Source of the DNA: Deltaproteobacteria bacterium
Lineage (GTDB): Bacteria; Desulfobacterota; Deferrimicrobia; Deferrimicrobiales; Deferrimicrobiaceae
NCBI GenBank assembly: GCA_003105225.1
Contig: PQAK01000188.1
Location: 8,690-19,089, forward strand
DNA length: 10,400 bases
Reading direction: 5' to 3'
Part shown: positions 1-5,684 of the stretch, one piece after another
Numbering within the stretch: the first letter of the stretch is position 1
Layout of the letters: every line of letters begins with the position of its first letter
The notes under the pieces: generated by a model
The model's input: the letters and a program-made list of their open reading frames with translations, nothing else
Database searches by the model: none
Told to the model about the DNA's origin: nothing
Program-made: the position numbers and the translations under genes

Positions 1-95
1 GCCGTCCCGTCGATGTTCCGGTAATATTCGATCCCCTGCAGCAGGGCGCTGGCGCAATTGCCCACCCCCGCCACAGCGATGCGTATCTTATCCAT
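1..95 (-). CDS. ino1: Inositol-3-phosphate synthase, N-terminal fragment (runs off the window)
   Basis: Only the first 31 codons are present. The protein begins MDKIRIAVAGVGNC and continues ASALLQGIEYYRNIDG. This is a Rossmann beta strand and glycine-rich NAD loop (GVGNCAS) followed by the QGIEYY segment that I associate with the prokaryotic (actinobacterial-type) myo-inositol-1-phosphate synthase family. That enzyme converts glucose 6-phosphate to inositol 3-phosphate with bound NAD in the cytoplasm. The ATG occupies 93-95 read on the minus strand, with a purine-rich GGGAGAACGGGGA just before it. Its first eight bases overlap the end of the zinc-ribbon gene upstream, so the two genes are probably translated in a coupled way. 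The family call rests on this short N-terminus only; another NAD-binding oxidoreductase is possible but less likely. Confidence 0.75.
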   Translation of the reverse strand, partial: MDKIRIAVAGVGNCASALLQGIEYYRNIDGT

Positions 96-291
96 TCCCC
101 GTTCTCCCGGATGGTCTCGTAGGCCCGGCGTGCTTGTTGGATTCCCGCGTCGCGGGGCCGGTTTCATCCGCACGCGGCAGCGGTTTCCCGCACTTCCAGC
201 ATCGAGGGGACGGATCCGCCACGGCCCTCCGTTCCGCGGAGACGAAATTCTGCGTGCGGCACGAACCGCAATACAGGATCATGGACGCCAT
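88..291 (-). CDS. Small four-cysteine zinc-ribbon protein
   Basis: This is a 67-residue protein beginning MASMILYCGSC. Two CxxC knuckles, Cys8/Cys11 and Cys31/Cys34 (CWKCGKPLP), are spaced as in a compact zinc ribbon binding one structural zinc. Residues 40-67 are polar and look disordered, with no membrane segment. The start at 291 is preceded by AAAAGGTAAA, a modest ribosome binding site; Met4 is a possible alternative start. The stop codon lies inside the start of the inositol-phosphate synthase gene (8-bp overlap, ATGGATAA), so the two form an operon. The cysteine pattern and the tight overlap argue for a real gene despite its size. Function is unknown; such ribbons bind nucleic acid or protein, or simply carry zinc. 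A role linked to inositol-phosphate metabolism is suggested only by position. Confidence 0.7.
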   Translation of the reverse strand: MASMILYCGSCRTQNFVSAERRAVADPSPRCWKCGKPLPRADETGPATRESNKHAGPTRPSGRTGNG

Positions 292-312
292 TTTACCTTT
301 TCCTACGCAGGT

Positions 313-342
313 TTGACAAAGCAGATTCACCGACGCTAATAT
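313..342 (+). promoter_or_regulatory. Sigma-70-type promoter of the malic enzyme gene
   Basis: TTGACA at 313-318 is a perfect -35 box, followed after 18 bases by TAATAT at 337-342, a near-perfect -10 box. The seventh base after the -10 box is 349, which is the A of the malic enzyme ATG. Normal spacing would therefore give an mRNA with no 5' leader. The box lies between two divergently oriented genes, and no equally good promoter was found for the minus-strand zinc-ribbon gene. Confidence 0.75.
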
Positions 343-348
343 GGTGCG

Positions 349-1707
349 ATGCAGATAGAGAAGGGAATCGACAAGATCGTCAAAACGGTCCGGATGATGA
401 TCCTGGACCAGCCCGGCATGCTCGGAAAGGTCGCTTCCGCCATCGGCGGATCCGGCGGGAACATCGGCGATATCCGGCTGGTCGGCTACGGACTCGAGTA
501 CAACACCCGCGACATCACGATCTTCGTCGACAGCGACGCCCACCTCCAGGAGGTGCTCGAGGAGCTCGGCAAGGTCGAAGGCGTCATCATCTCCGACATC
601 ATCGACCCGGTCCTGGAACTCCACAAGGGCGGCAAGATCGGCACCAAGGCGCGCATGGCGATCGACAGCATCTCCATGATCCGGAAGATCTACACGCCCG
701 GCGTGGCCAAGGTCTGCAAGCTCATCCAGCGGAAGCCCGACCTGGCGTACGACTACACCGTCATCGGCAACTCCGTGGCGATCGTGACCAACGGCACGGC
801 CATCCTGGGGCTGGGGGACATCGGCGCCGTGCCGGGCATGCCGGTGATGGAAGGGAAGGCGGCGCTGTTCGACGTGCTCGTGGGGATCAACGGCATCCCG
901 ATCCTCATCCAGTCGAAGGACACCGAGGAGATCATCCGGACGGTGGCCTCCATCGCCCCGACGTTCGGCGCGATCAAGCTCGAGGACATCAGGGCGCCGG
1001 AGTGCTTCGAGATCGAGGACCGCCTTGACGCGATGCTCGACATCCCGGTGCTGCACGACGACCAGCACGGGACCGCCGTGGTCGTCCTCGCCGCCCTGCT
1101 GAACGCCAGCAAGTACGTCGGGATGCAGGTGAAGAACGACACGGTCGGGATGGTGGGTCTGGGCGCCGCCGGGATGGGGATCTCCAAGCTCCTGATGGCC
1201 TACGGGGTCCGCAAGATGCTGGGGACCGACATCAATCCCACGGCGAAGGAGATCTTCTCGAAAATCGGGGGGAAACCCGTGAGCCTGACGGACGTCATGG
1301 AGACGGCCGACATCGTCATCGCCACCACGGGGGTCCCCGGGCTCATCCGGAAGGAGATGATCCGGAAGGGCCAGGTGATCCTGGCACTGTCCAACCCGAA
1401 ACCCGAGATCCCCCCCGAGGAGGCGCGGGCCGCCGGGGCCTCGTTCGCGGCGGACGGCCGAGGCGTCAACAACGCTCTCGCCTTTCCCGGAGTGTTCCGG
1501 GGGGCGTTGAACGCGCGGGCGCGCAAGATCAACAACCGGATGAAGATCGCCGCGGCGAAGGCCATCAGCACCTTTGCGGACACGGGGGAGCTGGTCCCCT
1601 CCATCCTGGACCTGGGGATGCACGCGAAGGTGGCCGAGGCGGTGGAGAGGGCGGCGTTCGAATCGGGCGTCGCTCGCACCCGCGCCGAGGAGATCGAGGG
1701 AACTTAA
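349..1707 (+). CDS. NAD(P)-dependent malic enzyme with N-terminal ACT domain
   Basis: The 452-residue enzyme should oxidatively decarboxylate malate to pyruvate and CO2 in the cytoplasm, linking the TCA cycle to pyruvate and gluconeogenesis. Residues 10-85 form an ACT domain (LDQPGMLGKVASAIG), a small-ligand regulatory module, so amino-acid control is likely. The catalytic half follows: Tyr115 in YTPGVA, Lys170 in EGKAALF, metal-ligand region LED 211-213 and HDDQHGT 236-242. The Rossmann loop is GLGAAGMG 270-277 with Asp294 at the end of the next strand, which favours NAD over NADP. SNPKPEIPPEEA and NNALAFPGVFRGAL close the active site. An in-frame stop at 337-339 limits the start to 349 or to Met16, and Met16 would cut into the ACT domain. 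There is no Shine-Dalgarno sequence. The stop overlaps that of the convergent cytochrome gene by four bases. Confidence 0.93.
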   Translation: MQIEKGIDKIVKTVRMMILDQPGMLGKVASAIGGSGGNIGDIRLVGYGLEYNTRDITIFVDSDAHLQEVLEELGKVEGVIISDIIDPVLELHKGGKIGTKARMAIDSISMIRKIYTPGVAKVCKLIQRKPDLAYDYTVIGNSVAIVTNGTAILGLGDIGAVPGMPVMEGKAALFDVLVGINGIPILIQSKDTEEIIRTVASIAPTFGAIKLEDIRAPECFEIEDRLDAMLDIPVLHDDQHGTAVVVLAALLNASKYVGMQVKNDTVGMVGLGAAGMGISKLLMAYGVRKMLGTDINPTAKEIFSKIGGKPVSLTDVMETADIVIATTGVPGLIRKEMIRKGQVILALSNPKPEIPPEEARAAGASFAADGRGVNNALAFPGVFRGALNARARKINNRMKIAAAKAISTFADTGELVPSILDLGMHAKVAEAVERAAFESGVARTRAEEIEGT

Positions 1708-2969
1708 AGCCCCGCGCTTTTCCGCCGCGCCCGCCGGCGCAGAAGCGCCGCGCCCGCGGCCAGCAGGAAAACGACGGCGAGCGCGATCAGCACAACGGTG
1801 CCGGCCGGAAATCCCGCCTTCGCGGGGATGAGGACGCGCGAGACGGGAATCGAGATCAGCCGGAGCGCGGGGGCGATGTCCGGGGTGGGGATCTCGTAGG
1901 CCAGCGCGACCTCGGCAACCGCCGGCTTCACGTCGCCCAGCGGGAACGCCTGGGTGATTTCCCTCGTTTCCTTCGGCCCGAGCCGGTTGTCCTTCAGGAC
2001 CTCGCGGGCGGCAGTGAAGAGCAGCTCGGCCTTCTCGACCGGCTTCCGGGCTCCATCCCCGAGCACCCGCTCGAACACCTCCTCCTTCCGGCCCAGGGTG
2101 TTCCCCGAGCCGTCGAAAAGAAGCGAGGAGAGCCGGAGCCGGTGGGTCGGCATCCCGGAAGGCGTCTTGTGGCCGACCAGCTCGTTCTTCAACTGGATCC
2201 GGAGCGTCGCTTCCCTCCCGGATACCGTGAGGGTCGCCCGCACGGGGATCGCCTTGGCCAGCCGCTCCCGGGAATGCCCGCCCGCCATGGAATGGTCGAG
2301 AGGTCCCTTCCCCCTGCCGCTCGGATCGATGAAGCGCGCGTCGAACAGTTGGGGGAGATGGCAGAACTGGCAGTGCACGCCCTCCCCCCGGTAGAAACTC
2401 TCGGCCCACTCGCTGTAGGTGGAAAGGACGGCCACGCCGTACGCGTTCCGGAACTCGTGGCAGCCCGCGCAGAACTCCGAGGTGATGTGCAGGCGGGAGA
2501 ACTTCGTGGTGTGCACGCTTTTCCCGGGCGCACCCCCGCGGGGGCCGAACTTGACGCCGGGCTTCGCACGGTACCGGGGGAAAGCGTCCTTCAAGTCGAC
2601 GGATTCGACCGAGTGGCAGAAATCGCAGGTCACCCCCTCCTGGGCGAAGACGGCCGCCCGGGGATCGCCGGGGGCCAGCAGGAACCGGATCGGGTTGTGG
2701 CACTGCTCGCAGAGCTGCGTCTTCCCCGGCTGGGTCAGGCGGAACCGCTCGAAGGGGAGCTGGAATGCCGGGTTGGTGAAGGCGGCGGCGTGCTCGGAAG
2801 CCCGCCACGTGCGGTAGATCTCCGGGTGGCATTGCGCGCAGGTCGTCGCCGACTGGTACGTCGGCGGCTCGCCTGCCAGGGCGGCGCCCGCTTCCTTCGG
2901 TATCGATGCGAACAGGCAGAGCGCCGCGAAGAGCAGGACGCATGCCGATGCGGAGGATAAACGGTTCAT
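1704..2969 (-). CDS. Secreted, C-terminally anchored pentaheme cytochrome c (cytochrome c554-like)
   Basis: The 421-residue protein has a signal peptide (residues 1-30, hydrophobic VLLFAALCLFA) and five CxxCH haem sites at Cys44, Cys87, Cys115, Cys167 and Cys200. The opening TCAQCHPEIYRTWRASEH and the later GHKTPSGMPTHR are typical of multihaem cytochromes of the c554/NrfA-like electron-transfer type. Extra histidines (60, 153, 161, 199, 226, 232, 267) could serve as distal ligands. Residues 240-385 are haem-free and look beta-rich. A transmembrane helix at 390-409 followed by RRRARRKS should anchor it in the inner membrane facing the periplasm. It likely carries electrons in a respiratory chain; its partners are not in the window. 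The signal peptide fixes the start at 2969, where no Shine-Dalgarno is seen but an extended -10 box lies seven bases upstream. Confidence 0.88.
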   Translation of the reverse strand: MNRLSSASACVLLFAALCLFASIPKEAGAALAGEPPTYQSATTCAQCHPEIYRTWRASEHAAAFTNPAFQLPFERFRLTQPGKTQLCEQCHNPIRFLLAPGDPRAAVFAQEGVTCDFCHSVESVDLKDAFPRYRAKPGVKFGPRGGAPGKSVHTTKFSRLHITSEFCAGCHEFRNAYGVAVLSTYSEWAESFYRGEGVHCQFCHLPQLFDARFIDPSGRGKGPLDHSMAGGHSRERLAKAIPVRATLTVSGREATLRIQLKNELVGHKTPSGMPTHRLRLSSLLFDGSGNTLGRKEEVFERVLGDGARKPVEKAELLFTAAREVLKDNRLGPKETREITQAFPLGDVKPAVAEVALAYEIPTPDIAPALRLISIPVSRVLIPAKAGFPAGTVVLIALAVVFLLAAGAALLRRRARRKSAGL

Positions 2970-2976
2970 CCGCGAT

Positions 2977-2993
2977 ATTTTATCATGTAAAAT
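2977..2993. promoter_or_regulatory. AT-rich dyad: candidate divergent promoter for the cytochrome and plsY
   Basis: ATTTTATCATGTAAAAT is an interrupted palindrome with 6-bp arms (ATTTTA / TAAAAT) around TCATG, in otherwise GC-rich DNA. Read on the minus strand it gives TGATAAAAT, an extended -10 box (TG, one base, TAAAAT), whose start point would fall at about 2970, next to the cytochrome ATG at 2969. Read on the plus strand, TAAAAT at 2988-2993 could serve plsY, with a start near 3000 and a leader of about 27 bases. No convincing -35 box exists for either direction. It could equally be a repressor or activator operator. Confidence 0.45.
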
Positions 2994-3026
2994 CGGGGGG
3001 GTTGGGGAAAACCGGGCGGGGGATGG

Positions 3027-3635
3027 ATGGAAGTTACCTGGATTCGCGGCGTGCTGCTCGTGGTGTTCGGCTACCTGCTCGGGTCCGTCCCCTTCGGGAT
3101 CCTGGTGACCCGCCTGTTCGATCGCAGCGTCAACCTGCGGGGCGTCGGTTCGGGGAACATCGGCGCCACCAACGTGGCGCGCGCCGCCGGGAAGGGGGCG
3201 GGGGCCCTCACGCTCGCGCTGGACGCCGGCAAGGGCGTGGTCCCGATGGTGCTGACGTACATGCTCATCGGGGAGGACTACCTCTGGCTCTCGCTCGTGG
3301 GCGGCGCCGTCTTCCTCGGGCACGTCTTCCCGGTCTACCTCCGCTTCAAGGGAGGCAAGGGGGTGGCGACGGCGCTCGGCGTCATTCTCTCCCTGTCCTC
3401 CGTGACCACCTTCCTCCTGATCGTCCTGTTCGTCCTGGTCGTCTATTTCACGCGCTACGTCTCGCTGGGGTCCCTGTGCGCGGCGGTGGCGCTGCCGATC
3501 CTGATGGCGCTGCTGGGGCCTCCTTCGCGATACTGCGTCACCCTGTCCCTGCTGATCGCCTTCCTGGTCATCTATAACCACCGGGAGAACATCCACCGGC
3601 TCCTCAACGGGCAGGAGAACCGGCTCGGCAAATAA
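3027..3635 (+). CDS. plsY: Acyl-phosphate:glycerol-3-phosphate acyltransferase PlsY
   Basis: PlsY is an integral inner-membrane enzyme that transfers the acyl group of acyl-phosphate to glycerol 3-phosphate, giving lysophosphatidic acid, the first committed step of phospholipid synthesis in most bacteria. The 202-residue length is normal for the family. The three conserved cytoplasmic motifs are present: GSGNIGATN at 41-49, the glycine-rich FKGGKGVAT at 107-115, and HRENIHRLLNGQENRLG at 185-201. Hydrophobic helices are visible around 7-28, 70-82, 88-104, 117-142, 146-164 and 169-184. The start at 3027 follows GGGCGGGGGAT, a usable ribosome binding site. The last codons (Gly-Lys-stop) lie within the left arm of the inverted repeat surrounding the next gene. 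There is no partner gene in the same transcription unit unless readthrough reaches the NYN gene. Confidence 0.95.
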   Translation: MEVTWIRGVLLVVFGYLLGSVPFGILVTRLFDRSVNLRGVGSGNIGATNVARAAGKGAGALTLALDAGKGVVPMVLTYMLIGEDYLWLSLVGGAVFLGHVFPVYLRFKGGKGVATALGVILSLSSVTTFLLIVLFVLVVYFTRYVSLGSLCAAVALPILMALLGPPSRYCVTLSLLIAFLVIYNHRENIHRLLNGQENRLGK

Positions 3636-3662
3636 CTTAGGGACGTTCTTAAACTTTTTAAT
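3625..3662 (+). repeat. Left arm of the inverted repeat around the NYN nuclease gene
   Basis: This arm has two matching blocks: TCGGCAAATAACTTA (3625-3639) and directly after it a 23-bp block (3640-3662) beginning GGGACGTTCTTAAAC and ending TTTTTAAT. Both recur in inverted orientation at 4262-4305 without a mismatch. The arm contains the plsY stop codon. TTTAAT at 3657-3662 could act as a weak -10 box for the NYN gene, but no -35 box supports it. Confidence 0.9.
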
Positions 3663-3685
3663 GCTTTCGGCGGGAGTACGTCTCG

Positions 3686-4198
3686 ATGGGGCACCTGATC
3701 GTGGACGGTTACAACCTGGGTCGATCCGGGGAACTCCTTCTGGATGACGATCCCGCAAGCGTTGACGGTCGAAGGGAGCTGTGCGCGCTCCTGTCCGCTT
3801 ATTCGAGGGAGAAGAGGCTTCGGCTCACGATCGTTTTCGACGGTAAGGGGGCCGGGAGCCCGGAACGGACTCGCCAGCCGATCAAGGGAGGAACGGTGGT
3901 CTACTCCTCCCGTACCGAAACCGCCGACGACGTGATCCGCGACCTCACACGCAGCGCGCCCGCGGGCACGATCGTTGTAACATCCGACCGCGGCCTCGCG
4001 GGGACACTTCCTTCCAGGAATATCCTTGTTGTTTCCTGCGATGAGTTTGCACGACGCCTCTACGCCCGCCGGATGGAAGCTCTCAAGGGCGGCCCGGAAG
4101 AGGAACCCCAGGCCGCCCGGAACATCGAGAAGAAGGGAGAGGGCCACCGGCAGAAAAAACAGGATCGGAAGCGGGACCGGTTCCTCCGTAAGCTCTAA
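3686..4198 (+). CDS. NYN/PIN-like domain ribonuclease, YacP family
   Basis: The 170-residue protein starts MGHLIVDGYNL, the hallmark opening of the NYN (YacP/Rae1-like) subgroup of PIN-fold metal-dependent ribonucleases. The acidic residues expected in the active site are present: Asp7, Asp52 (VFDGKG), Asp81/Asp82 (TADDVI) and Asp101 (TSDRGL), with Asn10 nearby. Residues 1-130 form the domain, and 130-170 is a charged, lysine/arginine-rich tail (EKKGEGHRQKKQDRKRDR) that could hold RNA or ribosomes. In the family, Rae1 cleaves mRNA in a ribosome-dependent way; the substrate here is unknown. GGGAG at 3672-3676 serves the ATG. The gene sits alone between convergent plsY and lemA, bracketed by inverted repeats. 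It uses more A/T-ending codons than its neighbours by eye, which fits either transfer as a cassette or low expression. Confidence 0.85.
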   Translation: MGHLIVDGYNLGRSGELLLDDDPASVDGRRELCALLSAYSREKRLRLTIVFDGKGAGSPERTRQPIKGGTVVYSSRTETADDVIRDLTRSAPAGTIVVTSDRGLAGTLPSRNILVVSCDEFARRLYARRMEALKGGPEEEPQAARNIEKKGEGHRQKKQDRKRDRFLRKL

Positions 4199-4199
4199 G
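4179..4199 (+). other. Weak hairpin over the NYN gene stop codon
   Basis: CCGTAAGCTCTAAGCTCACG can fold with a 4+4 bp stem and one mismatch (CCGT/ACGG outside, AGCT/AGCT inside). It has no T tract after it, so it is at best a poor terminator. The boundaries may be off by a few bases. Confidence 0.2.
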
Positions 4200-4261
4200 C
4201 TCACGGAATCCCTGCATTTCAAACGCCCGAGCTAACGCCCTGGCTCTTACAAACATGAAAT

Positions 4262-4305
4262 ATTAAAAAGTTTAAGAACGTCCCTGGGGTTAAGTTATTT
4301 GCCGA
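4262..4305 (-). repeat. Right arm of the inverted repeat around the NYN nuclease gene
   Basis: Read on the minus strand this arm is TCGGCAAATAACTTA, then six extra bases (ACCCCA, plus-strand 4285-4290), then the same 23-bp block as in the left arm (plus-strand 4262-4284). It holds the stop codon and the last codons (Gly-Lys) of lemA. The two arms point toward each other across roughly 600 bp. No target-site duplication is seen outside them. Confidence 0.9.
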
Positions 4306-4858
4306 AGTCGACCTTCGGGACTTCCTTGGCCCTGGTTTCCGCCTCGAAGAACGGTTTCGCCCGGAACCCGGTCATCCCCGCGATGATGCTGTTCGGGAAA
4401 ACCTTGATGTCGGTATTGAACTCTCCCACGGCGGCGTTGTAGCGCATCCGCTCCACGGAGATCCGGTTTTCCGTGCCGGCGAGCTCGTCCATCAACCGGA
4501 TGAACGTCTGGTCGGCCTTCAGCTGCGGGTAGTTTTCCACCACCACCAGGAGCCGGGAGAGGGCGCTGGAAACCTCGGCGTTGGCCTGCATCACCTCTTC
4601 GGGAGTCCTCGCTCCCGCCAGCTTCGCCCGGGCGGCGGCCACGTACTCGAAAACCTCTTTTTCGTGTGCGGCGTACCCCTTCACCGTCTGGACCAGGTTC
4701 GGAATGAGGTCTCCCCGGCGTTGGAGCACGTTCTGTACCTGCCCCCACTTCTCGTTCACCGCCACGTCCTTCCGCACGATGCCGTTGTAGGCGCCCACTC
4801 CCTGGAACGCCAGCAGGGCTGCCACGACCACCACCGCGATCAGGATCTTCTTGCTCAT
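4295..4858 (-). CDS. lemA: LemA family membrane protein
   Basis: This is a 187-residue protein with an N-terminal signal-anchor (ILIAVVVVAALLAFQGV, residues 5-21) and a helical extracytoplasmic domain. Family hallmarks are YNGIVRKDVAVNEKWGQVQNVLQRRGDLIPNLVQTVKGY (residues 24-62), YPQLKADQTF, LMDELAGTENRISVERMRYN and FNTDIKVFPNSIIAGMTGF. LemA proteins are widespread membrane-bound four-helix proteins whose biochemical role is not settled. The ATG at 4858 is chosen because GGAGGGTG precedes it at good distance; the longer upstream extension is Ala/Arg-rich and lacks any such site. It is the last gene of the operon with the TPM and nucleotidyltransferase-like genes, 49 bases after the TPM gene. 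Its last two residues (Gly-Lys) and stop lie in the inverted-repeat arm, so the C-terminus may have been reshaped by that element. Confidence 0.93.
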   Translation of the reverse strand: MSKKILIAVVVVAALLAFQGVGAYNGIVRKDVAVNEKWGQVQNVLQRRGDLIPNLVQTVKGYAAHEKEVFEYVAAARAKLAGARTPEEVMQANAEVSSALSRLLVVVENYPQLKADQTFIRLMDELAGTENRISVERMRYNAAVGEFNTDIKVFPNSIIAGMTGFRAKPFFEAETRAKEVPKVDFGK

Positions 4859-4907
4859 CGTCACCCTCCGAACGTGTTGTTTCCGTCTCTTCCCGTCTCG
4901 CCGGGAC

Positions 4908-5684
4908 CTACCAGCCTCCGCCTGCGCCGCCCCCGCCGGAAGATCCTCCGCCGAACCCTCCGAAGCCCCCGCCTCCGCCAAATCCCCCGAAACCGCCCCC
5001 TCCGAACCCCCCGCCCCCGTATCCGCCGTAATAGCCTCCTCCCCCGCGCCGGCTCCCCCCGATCGATGCCCACCGGAGGATCGACCAGATGAACAGGAGA
5101 GGCAACAGCGCCAGGAACAGGAAGTTCAGGAATTTGCGTTCATACGCCCGATGGGGGCGGGCCGTATCTTTCGGCGCCGCGATCTTCCCGCCGGAGAGCA
5201 CGCTCCCGATGGCGGCGACGCCCATGTAGATCCCCTCCCCGTACCGTCCCTGCCGGAACAGGGGGCGCAGGACCCGGTCGCGGATCTCCCCGACCTTGCC
5301 GTCGGGCAGCACGCCTTCCACGCCGTACCCCGTGGCGATCCACAGTTTCCGGTCGGCGGACGCAACCAGGATCAGGACGCCGTTGTCCTTTCCCTTCTTG
5401 CCGATCTTCCAGCGGTCGAACACCTGCTGGGCGTACTGCTGGGTTTCCAGGGGCGCGGTGGTCGTAACGGTCAGCACCGACACCTCGGCGCCCGTCTGCC
5501 CCTCGATCTCCCTGCACAGCTTCTCCGTCTTCGCCCTCCATTCGCCCAGGATCCCCGCCGTATCCGTGACGTAGCCCGTCGCCGGAGGAATCGCCGGTTC
5601 CCCGGCGGCGCGCAGCGCCGGAACCGCGAGGACCATGAGGAGAAGCAGCGCGACGGCTGTCGGAAGCGGTCTGGGCGAGGCCAT
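4908..5684 (-). CDS. TPM-domain (YgcG-like) membrane protein with glycine-rich tail
   Basis: The 258-residue protein has a signal peptide (VALLLLMVLAVPALRAAG, residues 11-28). A TPM domain follows at about 35-165, with VTDTAGIL, GQTGAEVSVLTV, DNGVLILVA (100-108) and IATGYGVEGVLPDGKVGEI (116-134). Next come a transmembrane helix at 187-204 and a low-complexity tail (206-258) made almost wholly of Gly with Phe and Tyr. TPM domains lie outside the cytoplasm; phosphatase activity is reported for plant relatives, and bacterial roles are unclear. The ATG follows immediately after the TAG of the upstream gene (TAGATG), implying coupled translation. LemA comes next. LemA-TPM neighbours are a recurrent bacterial arrangement, so a joint envelope role is likely. 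The tail resembles those seen on many YgcG homologues. Confidence 0.9.
   Translation of the reverse strand: MASPRPLPTAVALLLLMVLAVPALRAAGEPAIPPATGYVTDTAGILGEWRAKTEKLCREIEGQTGAEVSVLTVTTTAPLETQQYAQQVFDRWKIGKKGKDNGVLILVASADRKLWIATGYGVEGVLPDGKVGEIRDRVLRPLFRQGRYGEGIYMGVAAIGSVLSGGKIAAPKDTARPHRAYERKFLNFLFLALLPLLFIWSILRWASIGGSRRGGGGYYGGYGGGGFGGGGFGGFGGGGGFGGFGGGSSGGGGAGGGW
4911..5065 (-). repeat. Glycine-codon low-complexity tract
   Basis: This stretch encodes the Gly-rich tail of the TPM protein: runs of GGN codons broken by TTC and TAC, with repeated FGG, GFGG and YGG units. The near-repeats make it liable to slippage, so tail length probably varies among strains. It is part of the coding sequence, not a separate element. 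Confidence 0.8.

Noticed and set aside
292..2943. Long minus-strand open frame upstream of and in frame with the zinc-ribbon gene, across malic enzyme and part of the cytochrome
   Set aside because: It is antisense to malic enzyme and out of frame with the cytochrome; composition is Arg/Gly/Pro/Asp-rich with no domain. Only its last 67 residues are a real gene.
2970..3758. N-terminal extension of the cytochrome frame back to 3758
   Set aside because: It runs antisense through plsY and is Asp/Gln/Arg-rich; the signal peptide at 2969 marks the true start.
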